Of a stretch of 64,000 nt of DNA, positions 26,371 to 34,811 are shown piece by piece (within the stretch, counting starts at the first letter, position 1; each line of letters begins with the position of its first letter). Location: NCBI RefSeq assembly GCF_022846655.1, contig NZ_AP025667.1, positions 4,439,001 through 4,503,000 on the forward strand, given 5' to 3'. The translations under genes and the position numbers were made by a program. Under the pieces are notes generated by a model, which saw only the letters and a program-made list of their open reading frames with translations, was not told the origin of the DNA and did no database searches. The DNA comes from Streptomyces seoulensis (lineage in GTDB: Bacteria; Actinomycetota; Actinomycetes; Streptomycetales; Streptomycetaceae).

Positions 26371-28044
26371 ATGCGGCTGCGCGCACTGCTGGACACCGAC
26401 GCGCTGGGGCTGCGGCTGCTCGGCGGCGAGGACGAGCTGGACCGTACGGTCCGCGGGGTCATGACCACCGACCTGCGGGACCCGAGCCGCTATCTCTCCG
26501 GGGGTGAGCTGGTCCTCACGGGCCTGGCCTGGCGCCGCGACGCCGCCGACTCCGAGCCGTTCGTCCGCCTCCTGGTGCAGGCCGGGGTCACCGCCCTGGC
26601 GGCCGGGGAGGCCGAGCTGGGCGACGTACCGGAGGACCTGGTGCTGGCCTGCGCCCGGCACCGGATGCCGCTGTTCGCCGTGCACGAGTCGGTGGCCTTC
26701 GCCACCATCACCGAGCATGTGGTGCGCCAGGTGTCCGGCGAGCGGGCCGGTGACCTGGCCGCCGTGGTGGACCGGCACCGGCGGATGATGACCTCCGGCC
26801 CCGCCGGCGGCGGCCCGGACGTGGTCCTCGACCTGCTCGGCAGCGACCTCGACCTGCGCGCCTGGGTGCTCTCCCCGACCGGGCGGCTGATAGCCGGGTC
26901 CAAGGTCGCGGGCCCGGCGCTGCCGCCGGAGACCTGCGCGCGACTGGCCGCCGAGCATCTCGCGGCCGTGCGCACCGGGCGGCGCGGCCCCCACCGGGTC
27001 CAGCTCGACGGCACCACGTACTCCCTGTTCCCGGTCCGCTCCTCCGGCCGCGCCCCGCAGGCCGTGCGGGACGTGCGCGAGACCGTGCTGTCGGACTGGC
27101 TGCTGGCCGTCGACGCGGACGCCGCCGACTGGCCCGAGGAGCGGCTCGACCTGCTCCGGGGCGTGACCCAGTTGATCGCCGTCGAGCGGGACCGGCGCGA
27201 CGCCGCCCGCACGGTGCGGCGCCGCCTCGCCCAGGAGGTGCTGGAGCTGGTGCAGAGCGGCGCCGCGCCAGCCGAGATCGCGGCGCGTCTCCGCGTCGCC
27301 GCGCCGGTGCTGCTGCCGGGGCTCGGGGCGGCCCCGCACTGGCAGGTGGTCGTGGCCCGCGTCGAGTGGGAGGACGGCGCCGTCGCGGGCGGTCCTGTCG
27401 CGCAGTCGCTGCTGGAGGAGGTCCTCGTCGACCCGCTGGCCACCGGCCCGGAGCCGGCCGACCGGGTGGCCGTGGCGCACACCGGGGACGAGGCCGTGGC
27501 GCTGGTGCCGCTGCCCGCCGTCTCCGCCGAGCACGACGGCTCCGAGGCCGGCCTGCACGCCGACGCCCTGCTGCGCTCGGTGCGCGAGGCGCTGTCGGCG
27601 GGGCTGGAGGGCGACGGGCGGCTCACCCTCGGCGTCAGCGCCGCGGTGCACTCGGCGGAGGGGCTGCGCGGGGCACTGGAGGAGGCCCGGCACGCCCGCC
27701 GGGTCGCCGCCGCCCGGCCCGGCCGGGTGTGCGCCGCCGGGCACCAGGAACTGGCCTCGCACGTCCTGCTGCTGCCGTTCGTCCCGGACGACGTGCGCCG
27801 CGCCTTCACCGCCCGGCTGCTGGACCCGCTCACGGAGTACGACCGCCGCCACCGGGCCGAGCTGATCCCGACCCTGGAGGCGTTCCTCGACTCCGACGGC
27901 TCCTGGACCCGGTGCGCGAGCCGGCTCCATCTGCACGTCAACACCCTGCGCTACCGGGTGGGCCGCATCGAGCAGTTGACGGGCCGCGACCTGTCGCGCC
28001 TGGAGGACAAGCTGGACTTCTTCCTCGCCCTCAGGATGAGCTGA
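26371..28044 (+). CDS. PucR-family transcriptional regulator of purine catabolism
   Basis: The 557-residue protein has an N-terminal PucR domain (~1-125: LRALLDTDALGLRLLGGEDELDR, LSGGELVLTGLAWR, VHESVAFATITEHVV), a central GGDEF-like/CdaR region, and a C-terminal PucR-type HTH (TRCASRLHLHVNTLRYRVGRIEQLTGRDLS). PucR of Bacillus induces purine-degradation genes. Divergence from the xdh operon makes that its most likely target, and the urate operon at 4-8 kb a plausible second one. Confidence 0.9.
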   Translation: MRLRALLDTDALGLRLLGGEDELDRTVRGVMTTDLRDPSRYLSGGELVLTGLAWRRDAADSEPFVRLLVQAGVTALAAGEAELGDVPEDLVLACARHRMPLFAVHESVAFATITEHVVRQVSGERAGDLAAVVDRHRRMMTSGPAGGGPDVVLDLLGSDLDLRAWVLSPTGRLIAGSKVAGPALPPETCARLAAEHLAAVRTGRRGPHRVQLDGTTYSLFPVRSSGRAPQAVRDVRETVLSDWLLAVDADAADWPEERLDLLRGVTQLIAVERDRRDAARTVRRRLAQEVLELVQSGAAPAEIAARLRVAAPVLLPGLGAAPHWQVVVARVEWEDGAVAGGPVAQSLLEEVLVDPLATGPEPADRVAVAHTGDEAVALVPLPAVSAEHDGSEAGLHADALLRSVREALSAGLEGDGRLTLGVSAAVHSAEGLRGALEEARHARRVAAARPGRVCAAGHQELASHVLLLPFVPDDVRRAFTARLLDPLTEYDRRHRAELIPTLEAFLDSDGSWTRCASRLHLHVNTLRYRVGRIEQLTGRDLSRLEDKLDFFLALRMS

Positions 28045-28076
28045 GCGCACCCCCACGCCCGTGATCAGCGGCGGTC

Positions 28077-28109
28077 GGCGCCGGGGACCGGATTCGATCT
28101 TCCGGCGCC
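28077..28109 (+). terminator. Hairpin terminator after pucR
   Basis: A perfect 8-bp stem (GGCGCCGG, 28077-28084, with 28102-28109) and a 17-nt loop lie 33 bp downstream of the pucR stop. Confidence 0.5.
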
Positions 28110-28144
28110 ACCGGCTGGCCGATCGGCCACCGCTCCGGAACTTT

Positions 28145-28158
28145 GTGAAAAGTTTCAC
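28145..28158. promoter_or_regulatory. AT-rich inverted repeat upstream of the TPR-like gene
   Basis: GTGAAA-AG-TTTCAC is a perfect dyad inside AACTTTGTGAAAAGTTTC, which contains a second, overlapping dyad AACTTT/AAAGTT. It stands out from the GC-rich surroundings and lies ~85 bp upstream of the chosen start, so it is a probable promoter/operator. Confidence 0.4.
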
Positions 28159-28242
28159 CCACCCTCTTGGCCCGGCCCGGTGATCGGTGCTGGAATGCAC
28201 GCCACCACTCAACAGCTCGACGGCGTGCTCGGGGAGGGCAAC

Positions 28243-29025
28243 GTGGCGCATCCCGCCATGTCTGGTAACGGAACGACCGCCGATGACGATCCGCTCCAGA
28301 CAGCGGTGTGGCGGCTGCGCTCGCGGGCCTGCTGGGCCGACGCCGCGGCCCTCCTGCCCACGGACACCCCGAGGGCGACGCTCCAGCGGGCCGCGCTGCT
28401 GGTGGAGCGGTGCCTGTACACCGAGCGGGGCTGGGAGGCGGCCGAGGACGCGCTGCGCACCGCCGAGGCGCGGGCCCACAGCGACGAGGAGCGCGGGGCG
28501 GCCGCCTGCGAGCGCGGCCAGCTCGCCTACACCGCCACGCTGCACGGCGTACGAGACCGGGCGGACGAGGCACGGGCCGCGCTCGGCCGGGCGGCCGCGC
28601 TGATCCCTCCGGGGGCTCCGGGGCGGGCCCTGCTGGACTTCCGCCGGGGGCTGCTCGCCGAGAACCTGGCTCATGCCCCGCAGGCCGCCCGCGCCGCCTA
28701 CCGCCGGGCCCACGCGGGCGCGACCGCCCAGTCCGAGCCGCTCCTGCTGTCCTTCACCTGGCGCCACCTCGCCGGACTGGCCCTGCGCGAGGGCGAGTTG
28801 GCCGAGGCGCGGCACGGCTTCACCGAGTCCCTCCGCCTGCGCGAGGAACTCGGCTACCTGGTCGGCACGGCGCCCGCCCTGGTCTCCCTCGCCGAGACCG
28901 AGCCCGAACCGGAGGCATCCCGCCTCCGGGAAGAAGCCCGGCGCCTCTTCCGCCTGCTCGGCGGGGTCCCCACCTGGCTCGCGGACCACCTGACCCCACC
29001 GGCACCGGGGGCGGCCACGGCCTGA
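28243..29025 (+). CDS. TPR-like helical repeat protein of unknown function
   Basis: The 260-residue protein is chosen from GTG 28243 because GGGGAGGG ends four bases upstream. In-frame ATG 28195 and GTG 28180 would add 16-21 residues. The sequence is Ala/Arg/Glu-rich helix pairs of about 34-residue period (WEAAEDALRTAEARAHSDEERG, RDRADEARAALGRAAALIPPG, APQAARAAYRRAHAG, GELAEARHGFTESLRLREELG), consistent with 4-5 TPRs. There is no catalytic domain. It is probably a cytosolic scaffold; partners unknown. Confidence 0.75.
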   Translation: MAHPAMSGNGTTADDDPLQTAVWRLRSRACWADAAALLPTDTPRATLQRAALLVERCLYTERGWEAAEDALRTAEARAHSDEERGAAACERGQLAYTATLHGVRDRADEARAALGRAAALIPPGAPGRALLDFRRGLLAENLAHAPQAARAAYRRAHAGATAQSEPLLLSFTWRHLAGLALREGELAEARHGFTESLRLREELGYLVGTAPALVSLAETEPEPEASRLREEARRLFRLLGGVPTWLADHLTPPAPGAATA

Positions 29026-29041
29026 CGGACTACGGCTCCGC

Positions 29042-29845
29042 TCAGTCCCGCTGGGCGAAGTGCTCGGCGACCAGTTCCCCCACCGCGTCGAGGTCGCCGG
29101 AGGCCAACGCGTCCAGCAGGGCGGTGTGCTGGGCGGCGTCCCGGAGCAGGACGGCCCGGTGCTGGCGGGGCGGGGTGCCGACCAGGGGCCACTGGGCGCG
29201 GCGGTGGAGGTCTTCCGCGATGCGGAGGAGCTGTTCGTTGCCCGCGAGGGCGAGGAGGGCGCGGTGGAAGGCGCGGTCGGCCTCCGCGTACCGGGCGGGA
29301 CAGCCGGAGGCGGCGGCGCGGGCCGTGTCCTCGGCGAGCGGGCGCAGCTCGGCGAAGCGGTTGGCCGCGACGGTGCCGGCCAGCCGCAGCAGTACGGGGA
29401 CTTCGAGCAGCGCCCGCACCTCCGCCAGCTCGGCCAGCTCGCGGGCACCACGCCGTACGACCCGGAAGCCCCGGTTGGGGACGACCTCGACGGCGCCCTC
29501 CAGCGCGAGTTGCTGCATGGCCTCGCGGACCGGGGTGGCCGAGACCCCGAAGCGCTCGCCGAGCACCGGTGCCGAATAGACCTCGCCGGGGCACAGTTCG
29601 CCCGTCGTCAGCGCGGTGCGCAGCGCGTCGAGGATCTGGCCGCGCACCGAGGCCCGCTGCACGACCGTGCGCGGCCGGGGAAGCGGTGGCTCGCTGTGCG
29701 TGTGCTCACCGCGCACACCGGAGGTGCCCGCCGCCCGCTCGCGGATCTCGGCGGCGCCGGACCGGGCCGGCACCCGCGGGGGTGCGGGCTGCGCGGCATG
29801 CCAGGGCAGCCCCGTCCCGGAGACGTCGTGCAGGCCCTGGTTCAC
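29042..29845 (-). CDS. GntR-family (FadR/FCD subfamily) transcriptional regulator
   Basis: The 267-residue protein has a ~60-residue Pro/Arg-rich N-terminal extension, then a GntR winged helix (RGQILDALRTALTTGELCPGEVYS, LGERFGVSATPVREAMQQLALEGAVEVVPNRGFRVV) and a C-terminal FCD ligand domain (ELAEVRALLEVPVLLRLAG, ADRAFHRALLALAGNEQLLRI). The start is GTG at 29845 with GAGGAGG upstream. It is divergent from the FhuF-like gene. FCD regulators sense small carboxylates; this ligand is unknown. Confidence 0.88.
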   Translation of the reverse strand: MNQGLHDVSGTGLPWHAAQPAPPRVPARSGAAEIRERAAGTSGVRGEHTHSEPPLPRPRTVVQRASVRGQILDALRTALTTGELCPGEVYSAPVLGERFGVSATPVREAMQQLALEGAVEVVPNRGFRVVRRGARELAELAEVRALLEVPVLLRLAGTVAANRFAELRPLAEDTARAAASGCPARYAEADRAFHRALLALAGNEQLLRIAEDLHRRAQWPLVGTPPRQHRAVLLRDAAQHTALLDALASGDLDAVGELVAEHFAQRD

Positions 29846-29990
29846 GGGTCCTCCTCGGGCTGGTCGGCGGCCGGGGCTTCGGGGGCGCCCGGCCCTGGGG
29901 CCGGGCCCCGGGACACGGACGACGGACCGTCACATGTCCGTCAAGCACCTTAGGCGCAGGAGGCGGCAGTTCAAATTCCCGGAGAGACGG

Positions 29991-30009
29991 GTAAGGTTAG
30001 GCTTACCTC
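29991..30009. promoter_or_regulatory. Iron box (DmdR/IdeR/DtxR-type operator)
   Basis: GTAAGGTTAGGCTTACCTC matches the 19-bp actinobacterial iron box TTAGGTTAGGCTAACCTAA at 14-15 positions, with the core AGGTTAG-G-CTTACCT forming the dyad. It lies 40 bp upstream of the FhuF-like gene, placed to block its promoter when iron is plentiful. Confidence 0.85.
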
Positions 30010-30048
30010 TACACCCGCCCCCGTGTTCGAAGGATCGGTGGTCCCGCC

Positions 30049-30894
30049 ATGCTCGCTACGGCCTCGCCGCTCACCGCCGCGTACGCCCGGCTCGGCGAGG
30101 TCTATCCGGGGCTGAGCGTGACGGTCCTGGAGGACGCGGCGGACGGGGTGCTGCCCGCGGGCGACGGCTGGGTGAGCGCCGACGGGCTCGCCGCGGGCGG
30201 GGTCCAGCTCGACTCCTTCCTCGCCTGGGACGACGCCCAGGTGCTGCGGGACTACGGCCGGGCCGCCCGCCCGGACGTCATCGCCGGCTTCGGCCTGCAC
30301 CGCTACGCCTGGCCCGCCTGCCTCCTGATCACCGTCCCCTGGTTCCTGCAGCGCCGAGTGCCCCGGCTGCCCGCGGCCCACGTCGCCTACCACCGCACCG
30401 AGGGCCGCATGGCCGTGCGCCCCGCCGGGTTCGCCTGCCTGCCGGACGACCCGGCGGCCGGACTGCCCGAGGCTGTCGTGGTGGCCGACGAGGAGGCGCT
30501 TCGGGCCGAGGTGCGCGCGGCCGTCGCCGAGCACCTGGAACCGGTGCTGGGCGGCTTCGGGCCGCGCATGCGGCGGCGCGGCCGCGCCCTGTGGGGCATG
30601 GCGACGGACGAGGTCGTGGAGAGCCTGTGGTACCTCGCCTCCCTGTTCGGCGAGGGCGAGGAGGGGCGCGCGGTGCGCGAGCTGGAGCTGCTGCTGCCGG
30701 GCGCGACCGCGCCGTACGCGGGCTCGGCCGCCTTCCGTGAGCTGACCGGCCCGGGCGGCGAGCCGCTGCCCACCCGCGACCGGGTCAGTTGCTGCATGTT
30801 CTATACGCTGCGCCCCGAGGACACCTGCGCCACCTGCCCGCGCACCTGCGACAGCGACCGGATCGCCAAGCTGACCGCCGCCGCGGCCGCCTGA
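30049..30894 (+). CDS. FhuF-like ferric-siderophore reductase ([2Fe-2S])
   Basis: The 281-residue protein has the C-terminal cluster motif of the FhuF family: SCCMFYTLRPEDTCATCPRTC, i.e. CC-x10-C-x2-C, which binds an unusual [2Fe-2S] centre. The body has the family's helical sequence (WGMATDEVVESLWYLASLFGEGEEG). FhuF releases iron from ferric siderophores by reduction in the cytoplasm. The iron box directly upstream is strong independent support. It is monocistronic, with no siderophore genes beside it. Confidence 0.85.
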   Translation: MLATASPLTAAYARLGEVYPGLSVTVLEDAADGVLPAGDGWVSADGLAAGGVQLDSFLAWDDAQVLRDYGRAARPDVIAGFGLHRYAWPACLLITVPWFLQRRVPRLPAAHVAYHRTEGRMAVRPAGFACLPDDPAAGLPEAVVVADEEALRAEVRAAVAEHLEPVLGGFGPRMRRRGRALWGMATDEVVESLWYLASLFGEGEEGRAVRELELLLPGATAPYAGSAAFRELTGPGGEPLPTRDRVSCCMFYTLRPEDTCATCPRTCDSDRIAKLTAAAAA

Positions 30895-31091
30895 GGCCGC
30901 CGGAACCACTCGTTCGAGCACCGCTAATCGAACTCAACCGCCCCTTCACCGCGATGAGTTCGAGCAAAACACGGTCACCTCCCCGACCTCGGGCCCCTTT
31001 GGCGGTCCATTGCCTCGAAATCCCCGGCCGGTCGCCGGGAATGGGTCACTATGACGGGCGATACGCCCTATCCCAAGGCAAGGGACCCCTG

Positions 31092-32132
31092 ATGCGAATG
31101 ACCGACATATCGCTGAACTGGCTGCTTCCGGGCGCCGTGCTGCTCCTGGGCCTGCTGGCGGCGATCGCGGTGCTCGCGCGCGGCAAGCGCTCTTCCGGGG
31201 AGAAGACAGCCGCGGACGACTCCTGGGAACGCAGCGAGGAGCGCCGCAGGCGCAAGGAGGCCTTCTACGGAAGCGCCTCGTACGTCCTGCTCTTCTGCTG
31301 TGCGGCGGTGGCCGCCGCCCTCTCCTTCCACGGCCTGGTCGGCTTCGGCGAGCAGAACCTCGGGCTCACCGACGGCTGGCAGTACCTGGTGCCGTTCGGC
31401 CTGGACGGCGCGGCCATGTTCTGCTCGGTCCTCGCCGTGCGCGAGGCCAGCCACGGCGACGCCGCCCTGGGTTCCCGGATGCTGGTGTGGATGTTCGCCG
31501 CCGCCGCGGCCTGGTTCAACTGGGTGCACGCGCCCAGGGGGATGGGCCACGACGGGGCGCCGCAGTTCTTCTCCGGCATGTCCCTCTCGGCGGCAGTGCT
31601 GTTCGACCGCGCGCTGAAGCAGACCCGCCGGGCGGCCCTGCGCGAACAGGGTCTGGTGCCGCGCCCGCTGCCCCAGATCCGCATCGTCCGCTGGGCGCGG
31701 GCGCCCCGAGAGACCTACCGGGCCTGGTCGCTCATGCTCCTGGAGGGCGTGCGCAGCCTGGACGAGGCGGTCGAGGAGGTGCGCGACGACAAGCGGCAGA
31801 AGGACGAGGCACGCCAGCGCCGGCGCGACCAGCAGCGGGTGGAACGCGCCCAGTTGAAGGCGCTCAGCCGAGGCGCCCGAGGCGTCGTGACGCGGACGCC
31901 CGCACGGACGGTGGAGGTGCAGATGGACCGCGCCCCCGCCTCCGCGACCGGGGAGCCCGCCATAGCGGCGCCGGACAAGCTGACCGCCCGCCAGCGGCCG
32001 TCCCTGCAGTCGGTGCGCAAGGGCGGTGAACCCGTCACCGTCGACCTCACCGCGGAGGACGACACGATGGCACTGCCCCGGCTCGACTCGCTGGAGCGCA
32101 AGCTGAAGGACCTCGAGCAGCAGTTCGGTTGA
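31092..32132 (+). CDS. DUF2637 membrane protein
   Basis: The 346-residue protein begins with one TM helix (LNWLLPGAVLLLGLLAAIAVLA) and a charged stretch. The DUF2637 domain follows, with three to four helices (SYVLLFCCAAVAAALSFHGLVGF, YLVPFGLDGAAMFCSVLAVREASHGDAALGSRMLVWMFAAAAAWFNWVHA). A long charged cytosolic coiled-coil-like tail (DEAVEEVRDDKRQKDEARQRRRDQQ) ends in LERKLKDLEQQFG. DUF2637 proteins are common in Streptomyces and resemble Spd plasmid-spread proteins. The role here is unknown. Confidence 0.8.
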   Translation: MRMTDISLNWLLPGAVLLLGLLAAIAVLARGKRSSGEKTAADDSWERSEERRRRKEAFYGSASYVLLFCCAAVAAALSFHGLVGFGEQNLGLTDGWQYLVPFGLDGAAMFCSVLAVREASHGDAALGSRMLVWMFAAAAAWFNWVHAPRGMGHDGAPQFFSGMSLSAAVLFDRALKQTRRAALREQGLVPRPLPQIRIVRWARAPRETYRAWSLMLLEGVRSLDEAVEEVRDDKRQKDEARQRRRDQQRVERAQLKALSRGARGVVTRTPARTVEVQMDRAPASATGEPAIAAPDKLTARQRPSLQSVRKGGEPVTVDLTAEDDTMALPRLDSLERKLKDLEQQFG

Positions 32133-32142
32133 GTTCCGTCAC

Positions 32143-32190
32143 GGCGGGGGCGGGGAGGCGATCCTGATGAATCGCTTCCTCGCCCCCGCC
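32143..32190. terminator. Strong bidirectional hairpin terminator
   Basis: A 20-bp stem (32143-32162 with 32171-32190; two G-U pairs when read as RNA) and an 8-nt loop. It lies between the convergent DUF2637 and ATPase genes, 11 bp after each stop. Confidence 0.85.
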
Positions 32191-32201
32191 GCCGTGTCCG
32201 C

Positions 32202-32675
32202 CTACGCGGCCTCCGCGCCCAGCTCGAACCACACCGACTTGCCGACGTCGTGCGCCCGTACGCCCCAGGCGTCCGCGAGGGACTGGACCAGGACCATGCC
32301 CCGGCCGTTGGTGTCCTCCTCGGGCTCGGGGGTGCGCACCTGGGGGCCGCGGGCCACGAAGTCCCGTACCTCCACACGGAGTCCGCGCGGGGAGACGACG
32401 GCGGTGAGGACCGCGTCGTCATCGGTGTGCACCAGGGCGTTGGTGACGAGTTCGCTGGTGAGCAGTTCCGCTATGTCGGACCGGTCCGGCCGGTCCCAGT
32501 GCCGCAGCAGGGCGCGCAGTTCGCGCCGCGCCTCGGGCACCGCCGCGAGGTCGGCCCTCACCAGGTCCCGTCTGAGCCGCTGGGCCTCACGCGTGCCGCC
32601 CGTCTCGTCGTCCCCCATGTCCGCCGGAGAGGCCCCCACCGCCACGGGACCACCCCCTCGCGCCTGCATCGTCAT
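32202..32675 (-). CDS. HATPase_c (RsbW/anti-sigma-type) ATP-binding protein
   Basis: The 157-residue small GHKL ATPase has the N-box SELVTNALVHTDDD, the G1-type RVEVRDFV and G2 box GRGMVLVQSLADAWGV, ending KSVWFEL. Streptomyces has dozens of such stand-alone proteins; some are anti-sigma serine kinases, most are unassigned. The start is uncertain: ATG 32675 is used (MTMQARGGG), and ATG 32618 would remove ~19 poorly structured residues. No anti-anti-sigma partner is adjacent. Confidence 0.82.
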   Translation of the reverse strand: MTMQARGGGPVAVGASPADMGDDETGGTREAQRLRRDLVRADLAAVPEARRELRALLRHWDRPDRSDIAELLTSELVTNALVHTDDDAVLTAVVSPRGLRVEVRDFVARGPQVRTPEPEEDTNGRGMVLVQSLADAWGVRAHDVGKSVWFELGAEAA

Positions 32676-33000
32676 GACCCCCGCCCACACGTCGCCGGCC
32701 CTCCCCCTTCTGGTCGACCGCGTCCACGACGGATGCTTGCCCAGCGGGCCACCGGCCAGTCATGGCCGCCGTGCGACCGCCGGGTCTTCGGCCACGCACG
32801 GTGGTCGCACGGGCGGCCCGGCCGGCGTCCCGGAAGCCGTACGGAAAGCGCCGCGGCGGCCTGAAGACGTCGCAGGAGCCGACTGACGACTCCTGCGGGC
32901 CCATTCGGACACCCACTGCCCCCAACCGGTCACACGCGGTGAAACTGACCGGAAATCACCGCTTCCGGGGGCCGGTTCAGGGCCGGGGCACGTTGCGGAT
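32676..33000. other. 325-bp gap without a convincing gene
   Basis: This lies between the ATPase start and the end of the PoxB gene. It holds a perfect 8-bp hairpin (CGCAGGAG, 32871-32878, with 32890-32897) and a 7-bp hairpin (GCGGTGA, 32936-32942, with 32956-32962). Either could end the poxB transcript. One copy of a 24-bp tandem repeat lies at the right edge. The ATPase promoter should be in the left part. Open frames here have poor codon bias. Confidence 0.5.
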
Positions 33001-33023
33001 TCAGGGCCGGGGCATGTTGCGGA
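32976..33023. repeat. 24-bp tandem duplication at the 3' end of the PoxB-like gene
   Basis: Two head-to-tail 24-bp units (32976-32999 and 33000-33023) differ at one base (C at 32991, T at 33015). The right unit encodes the last codons and stop (RNMPRP-stop). The left unit is an identical-frame copy just after the stop, so readthrough would add IRNVPRP and stop again. Confidence 0.75.
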
Positions 33024-34743
33024 GGTTGGAGCGCGCCATCTGCAGCATCCGGCCGACCCCGCCGTCCAGCACGATCTTCGACGCGGACAGCGCGAACCCG
33101 GTGACCATCTCGGCCTTGATCTTCGGCGGGATCGACAGGGCGTTGGGGTCGGTGACGACGTCCACCAGCGCCGGACCCTTGTACCTGAAGGCGTCCTTGA
33201 GCGCCCCTGCGAGCTGCTTGGGCTTCTCCACCCGCACCCCGAAGGCGCCGCAGGCGCGGGCGACCTCGGCGAAGTCGGGGTTGACGTCGGTGGTGCCGTA
33301 CGAGGGCAGGCCCGCGACCAGCATCTCCAGCTCCACCATGCCGAGCGCCGAGTTGTTGAACAGCACGATCTTCACCGGGAGATCCTGCTGCACCAGGGTC
33401 AGGAAGTCGCCCATCAGCATGGTGAACCCGCCGTCACCGGACATGGAGACGACCTGCCGGTCCCGGTCGGTGAGCTGGGCGCCGATCGCCATGGGCATCG
33501 CGTTCGCCATCGAGCCGTGCGAGAAGGACCCGATGATCCTGCGGCGGCCGTTGGGCGAGATGTAGCGCGCGGCCCAGACGTTGTTCATCCCGGTGTCGAC
33601 GGTGAACACCGCGTCGTCGTCGGCCAGTTCGTCCAGTACGGCCGCCACGTACTCGGGGTGGATGGGAACGTGCTTGTCCACCTTGCGGGTGTACGCCTTG
33701 ACCACGCCCTCCAGCGCGTCGGCGTGCTTCTTCAGCATCTTGTCCAGGAAGCGGCGGTCCGTCTTCTCCCGGACCCGGGGAATCAGACAGCGCAGCGTCT
33801 CGCGGACGTCACCCCACACCGCGAGGTCCAGCCGGGAGCGGCGCCCGATGACCTCGGGCCTCACGTCGATCTGCGCGATCTTCACGTCGTCGGGCAGGAA
33901 CGCGTTGTACGGGAAGTCGGTGCCGACCAGGATCAGCAGCTCGCACTCGTGGGTGGCCTCGTAGGCGGCGCCGTAGCCGAGCAGCCCGCTCATGCCCACG
34001 TCGTAGGGGTTGTCGTACTGGATCCACTCCTTGCCGCGCAGGGCGTGGCCCACCGGGGACTTGACGCGGCCGGCGAACTCCATCACCTCGGCGTGGGCGC
34101 CCGCCGTGCCCGCGCCGCAGAACAGGGTGACCTTGCCGGCCTCGTCGATCATCTCCACCAGGCGGTCGATCTCGGCGTCGCCGGGGCGGATCGTGGGCCG
34201 GGAGGTGACCAGGGCGCTCTCGAAGGTCTGCTCCGGCGCGGGCTGGTCGGCCACGTCGCCGGGCAGGGTGACGACGCTGACGCCGCGCTGCCCGATCGCG
34301 TGCTGGATGGCGGTCTGGAGCAGCCGGGGCATCTGCTGCGGGTTGGAGATCATCTCGCTGTAGTGGCTGCACTCCTGGAACAGCCGCTCGGGGTGCGTCT
34401 CCTGGAAGTAGGAGAGGCCGATCTCGCTGGACGGGATGTGCGAGGCGAGGGCCAGGACGGGCGCCATGGAGCGGTGGGCGTCGTACAGGCCGTTGATGAG
34501 GTGGAGGTTGCCGGGGCCGCAGGAGCCCGCGCAGGCGGTCAGCTTGCCGGTGACCTGCGCCTCGGCACCGGCCGCGAAGGCGGCGACCTCCTCGTGGCGC
34601 ACATGCACCCAGTCGATGGCGGCGTTGCGGCGCACGGCGTCCACGACCGGGTTCAGGCTGTCCCCGACGACGCCGTACATTCGGCGCACCCCGGCGCGGG
34701 CGAGGATGTCGACAAACTGCTCGGCGACGTTCTGTCTGGCCAT
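33001..34743 (-). CDS. Thiamine-pyrophosphate-dependent pyruvate oxidase/dehydrogenase (PoxB-like)
   Basis: The 580-residue TPP enzyme has the catalytic Glu in HVRHEEVAAFAAGAEAQ (N-terminal PYR domain) and GSCGPGNLHLINGLYDAHRS. The central FAD-domain stretch is LPDDVKIAQIDVRPEVIGRR. TPP/Mg binding is GDGGFTMLMGDFLTLVQQDLPVKIVLFNN (GDG-x25-NN). Length and order match E. coli PoxB (pyruvate to acetate and CO2, electrons to quinone), though the C-terminal lipid-binding tail is not conserved. Acetolactate synthase is less likely. Confidence 0.85.
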   Translation of the reverse strand: MARQNVAEQFVDILARAGVRRMYGVVGDSLNPVVDAVRRNAAIDWVHVRHEEVAAFAAGAEAQVTGKLTACAGSCGPGNLHLINGLYDAHRSMAPVLALASHIPSSEIGLSYFQETHPERLFQECSHYSEMISNPQQMPRLLQTAIQHAIGQRGVSVVTLPGDVADQPAPEQTFESALVTSRPTIRPGDAEIDRLVEMIDEAGKVTLFCGAGTAGAHAEVMEFAGRVKSPVGHALRGKEWIQYDNPYDVGMSGLLGYGAAYEATHECELLILVGTDFPYNAFLPDDVKIAQIDVRPEVIGRRSRLDLAVWGDVRETLRCLIPRVREKTDRRFLDKMLKKHADALEGVVKAYTRKVDKHVPIHPEYVAAVLDELADDDAVFTVDTGMNNVWAARYISPNGRRRIIGSFSHGSMANAMPMAIGAQLTDRDRQVVSMSGDGGFTMLMGDFLTLVQQDLPVKIVLFNNSALGMVELEMLVAGLPSYGTTDVNPDFAEVARACGAFGVRVEKPKQLAGALKDAFRYKGPALVDVVTDPNALSIPPKIKAEMVTGFALSASKIVLDGGVGRMLQMARSNLRNMPRP

Positions 34744-34811
34744 GACGCTCGTCCGCCCCTTCGCGGTCCCGGGATACGCCCTGCCGTCCCATCAAGTCAC
34801 AGGGGGCCCGG

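Noticed and set aside
26335..29451. A 1038-codon open frame on the - strand opposite pucR and the TPR-like gene
   Set aside because: No domain is recognisable, and its codon third positions are low in GC relative to the opposing pucR frame. It is a shadow ORF.
32587..32925. 112-codon minus-strand ORF covering the gap upstream of the ATPase gene
   Set aside because: Arg/Gly-rich without domain or ribosome binding site, and overlapping the ATPase gene in another frame.
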